Source of the DNA: Colwellia sp. | GTDB taxonomy: Bacteria > Pseudomonadota > Gammaproteobacteria > Enterobacterales > Alteromonadaceae | Assembly (NCBI GenBank): GCA_002733765.1 | Contig: NVWU01000017.1 | Coordinates: 33,535-97,534 of the forward strand | Direction: 5' to 3' | Length of the DNA: 64,000 nucleotides | Translations under genes and position numbers: made by a program | The notes under the pieces: generated by a model | Database searches by the model: none | What the model saw: only the letters and a program-made list of their open reading frames with translations | Told to the model about the DNA's origin: nothing | In this document: positions 58,594-64,000 of the stretch, one piece after another | Layout: every line of letters begins with the position of its first letter | How positions within the stretch are numbered: position 1 is the first letter of the stretch

Positions 58594-58636
58594 ACCAAAT
58601 GAAGTAATGAATAGATCATTCATTACTTCATTTGGT
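58594..58636 (+). repeat. 19-bp perfect inverted repeat behind ilvA
   Basis: ACCAAATGAAGTAATGAAT (58594-58612) and its exact complement (58618-58636) enclose a 5-base loop. It lies 85 bases past ilvA and lacks a T-tract, so it may end or protect the ilv mRNA, or be an interspersed element. Confidence 0.85.
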
Positions 58637-58831
58637 ATTACTCAAGAACTAGCAGATATATACAAATAAAACTGACTTTTTCTACAACTAACTTCAAGTA
58701 TTTCTGATTATTTAAACCCTTCCATGTACTCACTAGCTTTTTTAGATACCAGTGCTTACTTTATTTATTAATTATAAGCCAACAATCCATCCCCATCAAA
58801 ATACTACATATAGATAATAAATAACCTTTAA

Positions 58832-58940
58832 TCACTATATATTGTATTAAGATTGTAAATAGTTGATCTCGATCAACTATTTACACAGCCTAATTACTAT
58901 ATATTGTGTTCTAAAATAAAAATAACACTATATATAGGTT
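58832..58940 (+). promoter_or_regulatory. nrdGD promoter: three NrdR boxes and an FNR palindrome
   Basis: Three sites match the NrdR box (ACACTATATATTGTGT type): 58832-58847, 58894-58909 and 58925-58940. A perfect FNR box TTGAT-CTCG-ATCAA (58863-58876) lies inside a 30-bp palindrome (58855-58884). The centres (58839.5, 58869.5, 58901.5, 58932.5) fall about 31 bases apart, three helical turns. TATATT at 58900-58905 can serve as the -10; a start near 58912 puts FNR at about -42, an activator position, with one NrdR box over the -10. FNR should activate without oxygen and NrdR repress when nucleotides are ample. Confidence 0.85.
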
Positions 58941-58944
58941 TATC

Positions 58945-59448
58945 ATGAAATTTAACTGCATATCTCCTAGCATTGTATTTCAAGAAGTTCCCGATGAAAT
59001 TAGTCTCTGTTTTAGCATAACGGGCTGTAAAGTAGGCTGTAAAGGTTGTCACAGTACAGAGCTTTGGCAAGCCAGTTACGGAATACCATTAACCAATACT
59101 AACTTTATAAAATGGCTAAAAAAATATAAAAATTTAATTAGTTGTGTCGTTTTTTTTGGTGGTGAATGGCAGGAAAAAGAATTAATCGAAAAACTCATTA
59201 TCGCCAAAAAACAGGGTTTAAAAACGTGTCTTTATTCTGGTCAAAAACACATTAACCTTAACATTTCACAGCACCTTAATTTTTTAAAAACAGGTGTATG
59301 GCGTGCTGAACTTGGCGGTTTAGAAAGCCCAATGACCAACCAAACTTTTCGCAATATAACGACTGGCGAAAAGCTCAATCACTTATTTGTAAAAACTCAC
59401 ATAAATGAAAATAATTCATCACAAGGAATCAATAATGTTGCGGCTTAG
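58945..59448 (+). CDS. nrdG: Anaerobic ribonucleotide reductase activase NrdG
   Basis: A radical SAM protein (167 residues) that cleaves SAM to place the glycyl radical on NrdD. The cluster motif is Cys28, Cys32 and Cys35 (CKVGCKGCHS), followed by GGEW near residue 73. The rest of the barrel is short, as in NrdG. It is the first gene after the FNR/NrdR promoter. The order nrdG then nrdD is the reverse of E. coli. It overlaps nrdD by 14 bases. Confidence 0.9.
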   Translation: MKFNCISPSIVFQEVPDEISLCFSITGCKVGCKGCHSTELWQASYGIPLTNTNFIKWLKKYKNLISCVVFFGGEWQEKELIEKLIIAKKQGLKTCLYSGQKHINLNISQHLNFLKTGVWRAELGGLESPMTNQTFRNITTGEKLNHLFVKTHINENNSSQGINNVAA

Positions 59449-61216
59449 TAAAGAACAAATTAACAATAAAAGAGATTTTATCCATAATTATTTTTTAGCA
59501 AAAAATGCGGCTGATGGCTCAAAAATGGATGCTAATGCCAATGTTAGTCATAAAAATATTGCCACATTAGAAGCTGAATTACTAAAAGACTGTTTTGTGC
59601 AAATTAACCGCGCTTTAGTGCATGACAAAATTCGCGATACTTTTGATGATGACCTAGCTAAAGAGTATATGCGTCAAATCGAAGATCATGAAATTTATGT
59701 ACACGATGAAACCAGTTTAAAACCTTATTGCACCTCAATTAGTATGTACCCTTTCTTACTCGATGGCTTAACTAAGCTCGGTGGCGAGTCAAAAGCCCCT
59801 AAGCATTTAGAATCTTTCTGCGGCTCTTTTGTAAACCTCATATTTGCCATTTCAGCACAATTTGCTGGCGCTGTGGCAACAGTTGAATTTCTCACCTATT
59901 TTGATTACTTTGCTCGTTTAGAATATGGTGACGACTACTTAACTACCCATCAATTTGAAATTTCAAACCATTTACAACATGTAGTTTATGCCATTAACCA
60001 ACCTGCGGCTGCACGAGGTTATCAAAGTGTTTTTTGGAATATTTCACTATTTGATCAACATTATTTTTCTTCGATGTTTGGCGAATTTGTTTTCCCTGAT
60101 TTTTCCAAGCCTAACTGGCAAACCGTGGACAAATTACAACAATTTTTCTTAACGTGGTTAAACAAAGAGCGTGAACAATCAGTATTAACCTTTCCGGTGG
60201 TAACCGCCGCAATGTTAACTGAAAACGGTCAATGTAAAGATCAAGGTTTTGCCCACAAACTCGCCAGCCAAAAAGCCGAGGGAAATTCATTTTTTATCTA
60301 TTTATCTGATAGTGCCGACTCATTAGCCTCATGCTGTCGATTACGTAATGAAATATCAGATAATACTTTCTCTTATACGCTTGGCGCTGGCGGTGTTGCT
60401 ACAGGCTCAATTAATGTTATCACCTTGAATATGAACCGCTTAATTCAAGATGGTCGCGATTTGAAAACAGAAATAGAGAAAATTCAAAAGTACCAAGTTG
60501 CTTACCGCAAGTTAATGGAAGACTATAAAAAACAAGGAGCACTCTCTGTTTACGATGCTGGTTTTATCAGTCTAGACAAACAATTTTTAACGATTGGTAT
60601 TAACGGAATGGCAGAAGCTGCTGAATTTAATAATATTATTGTTGGCAATAATGAGACATATAAAAACTTTGTCAGTAAGCAACTCAAAGTAATTTATCAA
60701 GCAAACCAAGCCGCAAAAAAAGAATTTGGCTATATGTTTAATACTGAATTTGTACCTGCAGAAAACCTTGGTGTTAAAAATGCTAAGTGGGATAAAAGAG
60801 ACGGTTATCAAGTAAACCGTGAGTGTTATAACTCTTATTTTTACCTAGTAGAAGATGATAATACCAATCATATAGACAAGTTTATTATGCACGGTCAAGA
60901 AATGATCCAATACCTTGATGGTGGCTCAGCATTACATTTGAATTTGGATGAAGCATTATCAACAGAAGCTTATGTAAAGTTATTTAATGTGGCCGCACAG
61001 ACAGGCTGTAACTATTTTTGCATTAACGTAAAAATTACCATTTGCAATGATTGTGAAAAAATAGATAAACGCACCCTAACCGCCTGCCCTGATTGTGGCA
61101 GTGATAACATTGACCATGGCACGCGTGTTATTGGCTATCTAAAACGTGTTACCGCGTTTAGCCAAGCCAGACAAAAAGAACATGCGCTGCGTCATTATCA
61201 TAAAGAAAGTGCCTAA
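59435..61216 (+). CDS. nrdD: Anaerobic ribonucleoside-triphosphate reductase NrdD (no ATP-cone)
   Basis: Class III ribonucleotide reductase, 593 residues. The C-terminal zinc site is visible as two CX2C pairs (CNDC and CPDC), with the glycyl radical motif RVIGYL just after it. The active-site loop holds SCCRLRNE. The start at ATG 59435 has AAGGA 7 bases upstream; the longer frame starts at 59405 within nrdG. The N-terminus goes directly into the catalytic domain, without the about 100-residue ATP-cone of E. coli NrdD (712 residues). The RVIGYL motif resembles NrdD groups from anaerobes rather than E. coli's CGYLG. Confidence 0.92.
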   Translation: MLRLSKEQINNKRDFIHNYFLAKNAADGSKMDANANVSHKNIATLEAELLKDCFVQINRALVHDKIRDTFDDDLAKEYMRQIEDHEIYVHDETSLKPYCTSISMYPFLLDGLTKLGGESKAPKHLESFCGSFVNLIFAISAQFAGAVATVEFLTYFDYFARLEYGDDYLTTHQFEISNHLQHVVYAINQPAAARGYQSVFWNISLFDQHYFSSMFGEFVFPDFSKPNWQTVDKLQQFFLTWLNKEREQSVLTFPVVTAAMLTENGQCKDQGFAHKLASQKAEGNSFFIYLSDSADSLASCCRLRNEISDNTFSYTLGAGGVATGSINVITLNMNRLIQDGRDLKTEIEKIQKYQVAYRKLMEDYKKQGALSVYDAGFISLDKQFLTIGINGMAEAAEFNNIIVGNNETYKNFVSKQLKVIYQANQAAKKEFGYMFNTEFVPAENLGVKNAKWDKRDGYQVNRECYNSYFYLVEDDNTNHIDKFIMHGQEMIQYLDGGSALHLNLDEALSTEAYVKLFNVAAQTGCNYFCINVKITICNDCEKIDKRTLTACPDCGSDNIDHGTRVIGYLKRVTAFSQARQKEHALRHYHKESA

Positions 61217-61255
61217 ACTGAAAAGTATTTTATAAAGTAGTCCCTATTTCAGAGC

Positions 61256-61514
61256 TTATACTGGGATTACTTTATATACACAGCATCTTGCGTCTTCAAC
61301 AATATGTTCTTCTCGGCTAATATCAGCCACACCACCAAGCAGACATTGAAACAACTGTAATTCACTACGGCAAAAATTCGTGCATTTTGTTGCTGCTGTA
61401 CAAATAGGACAATGATTTTCTAACAACCAAAAAAGTCATCTTCTTGCTCAATTATAGCCATATGCATCATCGCATTGGTTACCGCTTGCATATTTGATAT
61501 CACTACAGTGAAAC
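61256..61514 (-). pseudogene. Truncated, frameshifted regulator remnant (C-terminal cysteine domain)
   Basis: On the minus strand an ENHCPICTAATKC…FCRSELQLFQ segment, then EEHIVEDARCCVYKV and a stop at 61256, matches the C-terminal metal/Fe-S cysteine domain of HTH transcriptional regulators (COG2345/SufR type). Upstream, VTNAMMHMAIIEQEDDFF continues the match but in another frame; the break is in a run of six T near 61433, where one base more would restore the frame. The N-terminal DNA-binding domain is absent. It is therefore a decayed gene. Confidence 0.7.
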
Positions 61515-61626
61515 ATTATGGGTACTACGAACAAATTTATCAATTCAGCCCTATAATAATGAAGAACACTATTTTAACGGTATGTAAAATTAACAATCAA
61601 TAACGAGTGCAAAACAGGAGAGCAAC

Positions 61627-62046
61627 ATGATTACTTTAGAGCATATAAACTTAGTCGTAAGCAACATTGAACAAGCATTAAAATTTTACCGAGCAGCCTT
61701 TCCCCATTGGACTGTTCGCGGTAACGGTATTAGCGAATGGCACGGTAAACCTCGTAATTGGGTACACTTTGGCGATGACTACCAATACCTTACTTTTAAT
61801 GATGATGGCATAGGTGAAAACCGTGACTTAACCGGTCATCAAGTTGGCCTTGCTCATTTTGCTTATGTAACTAGCGATATCACAGGCGTAATTCAGCGCT
61901 TAGCGCAAGCTGGCTTTACTGTTGATAAAGAAGGTATTGAAGATGAATATCGCACCAATGTTTACTTTATAGATCCAAGTGGCTATGAAGTAGAGTTTGT
62001 GCAATATCATAGTGATTTACCTGAACTTAGAAATAGATATGAGTAA
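61627..62046 (+). CDS. VOC-family (glyoxalase/dioxygenase-like) protein
   Basis: A 139-residue vicinal-oxygen-chelate protein: ITLEHINLVVSNIEQALKFYRAAFP at the start, HVAYVTSDI-like AHFAYVTSDI in the middle and DPSGYEVEFVQY at the end, giving a His/His/Glu metal set. The substrate is unknown; glyoxalase-, bleomycin-resistance- and dioxygenase-like members share this fold. AGGAG precedes the start. It is monocistronic. Confidence 0.87.
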   Translation: MITLEHINLVVSNIEQALKFYRAAFPHWTVRGNGISEWHGKPRNWVHFGDDYQYLTFNDDGIGENRDLTGHQVGLAHFAYVTSDITGVIQRLAQAGFTVDKEGIEDEYRTNVYFIDPSGYEVEFVQYHSDLPELRNRYE

Positions 62047-62414
62047 TTAAGATTTGATTTATACTGAGAAAATTTTACTCGTTCTTATTGAATGGAGCTA
62101 AGTATTAATTTACATGGTAAGTGCGTTTCTACTCACCTATGTTGTGGCCTAAAAGACTATCTAAAGAGATTCAATCAGTGAACGTAAAGTGTGTAGATTC
62201 ATTAATCACTACACTAAATCATTGCAAACTATGAACATAATTCTTAATGTAAATATTGATTTTACTCATTTGACATTCTGCCAATAACTTCTATTCTAGT
62301 AAATAGCTTAGTTTGGACCATCTAATTTAGATACGGATATTTTTTCTTACCATTATATCTCCCTCATCTAGTAGTAATTAGCCTTTTATCATCATAATTT
62401 AAAGGGATATTAGT
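62047..62414. other. Intergenic region before the hydrolase gene
   Basis: About 370 AT-rich bases. A TTGACA at about 62270 could serve as a -35 for the next gene, but the downstream -10 is poor. No RNA gene, repeat or open frame of note was recognised. Confidence 0.35.
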
Positions 62415-63386
62415 ATGTTATTTGCTACAAATCGAACACCTAAAGAATCTGCCAGAAGTAAGAAAAATAGAAGTATTTCTTTTCCAGTACAAAAAACACG
62501 AACTAGCCTAGATATGTATTTCTGTAAACGTAATGGGAAAAACGATTACACAGAGCTAGGTAGCCCGGAGTTTTTTGAAAAACTGAAACAGTTGCCAGGT
62601 AAAACCCAAGTGCTTCTTTATATTCATGGGTTTAACAATACTGCTGAAGCTGAAATTTTTCCTAATGCGATGAAATTGCAAGCGTTAATTAATAAAGAAA
62701 AAGGGGATAATTTCGCTTATGTTGTTCCTCTTATGTGGCCCTGCGATGATGATTCATTTTTAGCTATTCTTGATGACTATTGGGACGATCAGAAAGCTGC
62801 AGATGCAAGTGGAGGTGCTTTTTCTAGAATGCTCAGTAAATTTGATACTTGGAGAAGTCAAGAACTCAAGAAACCAGATCCCTGTACGAGAAGAATTAAC
62901 ATTCTGGCTCATTCAATGGGAAATAGAGTACTCAGAAATGCCATTTCATTTTGGGGGAAGCACGATCATGCGGAGCAAATACCACAGCTTTTCAGAAATA
63001 TATTTATGGTGGCACCCGATGTCGTTAACTACTGTTTAGAGCCGGATAAAAGCGGAGAATTAATACCAAATGCCGCGCGTAATGTCGTAGTTTACTACGC
63101 AAATGATGACCTCGCTATGCCTGCAAGTAAGTTATCCAACCTAAAGAATAAAGTAGTTGCTTTTAGGTTAGGCATGACAGGTCCTAAGGATTTAAGCAAT
63201 GTTCAGAGCAATGTATATGAAGTTGATTGCGATAACTTCAACAATACATTTGATAGACCGAAGGGACATTCCTACTTTTTGGATAATAAAGGCAAGATTA
63301 GCCCTGCACTTAAACACATGTTAGATGCTATGGATGGCGGAAGAGTTAGGCCTAAGCAACGTAGTTATGAACTGCCATATAAATAG
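62415..63386 (+). CDS. DUF900-type alpha/beta hydrolase
   Basis: A 323-residue serine hydrolase of the alpha/beta fold. It has the oxyanion HGFNN at His71 and the nucleophile elbow AHSMG with Ser167; GHSYF near residue 283 is a candidate for the catalytic histidine. LLYIHGFN and LAHSMGNRVL are typical of DUF900 (COG4782) esterase/lipase-like proteins. It has no signal peptide. AAAGGGA precedes the start. The next gene encodes a lipoprotein on the same strand. The function is unknown. Confidence 0.85.
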   Translation: MLFATNRTPKESARSKKNRSISFPVQKTRTSLDMYFCKRNGKNDYTELGSPEFFEKLKQLPGKTQVLLYIHGFNNTAEAEIFPNAMKLQALINKEKGDNFAYVVPLMWPCDDDSFLAILDDYWDDQKAADASGGAFSRMLSKFDTWRSQELKKPDPCTRRINILAHSMGNRVLRNAISFWGKHDHAEQIPQLFRNIFMVAPDVVNYCLEPDKSGELIPNAARNVVVYYANDDLAMPASKLSNLKNKVVAFRLGMTGPKDLSNVQSNVYEVDCDNFNNTFDRPKGHSYFLDNKGKISPALKHMLDAMDGGRVRPKQRSYELPYK

Positions 63387-63456
63387 ATACACCCTTCCAA
63401 ACAATGTATTAACAACAGTACACAGGGACCCATGAACTGAATATGGAGAAAAGAAA

Positions 63457-63945
63457 ATGAAGCTGATAAAAATAATTCAATTTAAAGTTACGCTAATATT
63501 CTTGATCACCATTTTGACTGGCTGCTCTATACAGCTAGCCCCAAAATATGATGCAGCCCTTTTCAATGGCCTTACTAATGCAAACATTAAGATCATGGAA
63601 CTATTTTCTTCTGTATCATCTGGTACAAGTAATTCCACATTTAGTGAAAGGGATAAATCCTACAATTCTGTTATTGGCTTGATAGATGCTCTAGCAATGC
63701 AATCTAGGGCTAGACCAATCCCTGATAATTCGATAACAAAAAAGGTAAACACTTATTTGGAATCCAAAGGGATAGCTCCTATGGCTGATGAAGGTGCCCC
63801 AAGTGCCAGTTCACTAGATGAGGTGTCTAAAAATCTAGCTAAAATGAAAGAAACTGATGGTAAGACGGGGCTTAAACCGGGTGCTGTAAAAGCATTTAAA
63901 AGGCTCTGTTGTAGAACACTGTTGTCACCCATAGGCCGCCACTAA
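63457..63945 (+). CDS. Putative lipoprotein, 3' end probably cut by an insertion
   Basis: An N-terminal signal ending LTGC (Cys23) marks a lipoprotein. The mature part is helical, with no known domain. The last 15 residues (from RLCCRTLL) do not fit the preceding sequence: the reading frame appears to run from AVKAFK straight into the end of an insertion sequence at 63902. The original protein was probably longer, with its end lost or outside the window. GGAGAAAAGAA lies before the ATG. The gene follows the hydrolase by 70 bases. Confidence 0.65.
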   Translation: MKLIKIIQFKVTLIFLITILTGCSIQLAPKYDAALFNGLTNANIKIMELFSSVSSGTSNSTFSERDKSYNSVIGLIDALAMQSRARPIPDNSITKKVNTYLESKGIAPMADEGAPSASSLDEVSKNLAKMKETDGKTGLKPGAVKAFKRLCCRTLLSPIGRH

Positions 63946-64000
63946 TATTTCCTGTTTATTGAGCTTTGCGTTACTTTCCCTAAACCAAGCGAGATAATTT
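63902..64000 (-). mobile_element. End of an insertion sequence with transposase C-terminus, partial
   Basis: The junction begins GGCTCTGTTGTAG, which resembles an IS terminal inverted repeat (IS6-type elements start GGNNCTGTTGCA). On the minus strand, 63925-63999 is an open frame ending in a stop, with a product YLAWFRESNAKL…KQEILVAAYG that looks like the tail of a transposase. The family could not be assigned with confidence. The rest lies beyond the window. Confidence 0.5.

Overview
The window is AT-rich chromosomal DNA from a gammaproteobacterium. The gene families (Cpx system with a CpxP-like protein, LetA/LetB, IlvY/IlvC beside ilvGMEDA, a CTI fatty acid isomerase, split PqiA-type proteins) fit a marine Alteromonadales such as a Colwellia relative. 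That placement is inference, because no rRNA or tRNA gene was seen. Nearly all of it is core metabolism and envelope biology; a few short patches are broken or mobile.

Layout. 1-8.3 kb: an M56 peptidase/TonB-type protein cut by the window edge, a YiaY-like alcohol dehydrogenase, an IS91-type transposase remnant, a VF530-type small protein, and a tyrosine integrase fused in frame to a Crp/Fnr-type regulator. A nitroreductase, a DUF606 transporter and a GNAT protein follow. 8.5-17.8 kb: cpxP-like gene divergent from cpxRA, with three phased CpxR half-sites between them. cpxRA is followed on the same strand by an AsmA-like protein, a K+ channel, an AI-2E transporter and an HlyD/DUF2955 efflux pair. 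17.9-23.5 kb: chemoreceptor, cti, a 38-residue cysteine-rich peptide behind an FNR-type box, and a periplasmic alpha carbonic anhydrase behind a promoter with two 13-bp palindromes. 23.6-29.8 kb: TPP riboswitch and thiC-thiO-thiS-thiG, then a thiD-thiE fusion. 29.8-34.1 kb: letA (split into two genes) and a letB with eight MCE domains. 34.3-40.4 kb: triheme c-type cytochrome, engB, a candidate small RNA convergent with engB, tesB, a YbdG-like channel and an acyltransferase.

40.6-47.3 kb: proB and proA (with a duplicated proA tail), a small conserved gene, yegD, nfeD/qmcA and ppnP. 47.4-58.5 kb: the branched-chain amino acid block, ilvC divergent from ilvY, comM, then a leader peptide and attenuator before ilvG-ilvM-ilvE-ilvD-ilvA. 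58.6-61.2 kb: anaerobic ribonucleotide reductase genes in the order nrdG-nrdD, under a striking evenly spaced array of NrdR-type boxes and an FNR palindrome. 61.2-64 kb: a frameshifted regulator remnant, a VOC protein, a DUF900-type hydrolase, and a lipoprotein gene apparently cut by an insertion sequence that leaves the window.

Oxygen response is a recurring theme: three sites matching TTGAT-N4-ATCAA (one with a single mismatch) precede the cysteine-rich peptide, the candidate small RNA and nrdGD. Several start codons were moved from the longest frame to an internal ATG or TTG with a better ribosome binding site or better agreement with the family; each case is noted.
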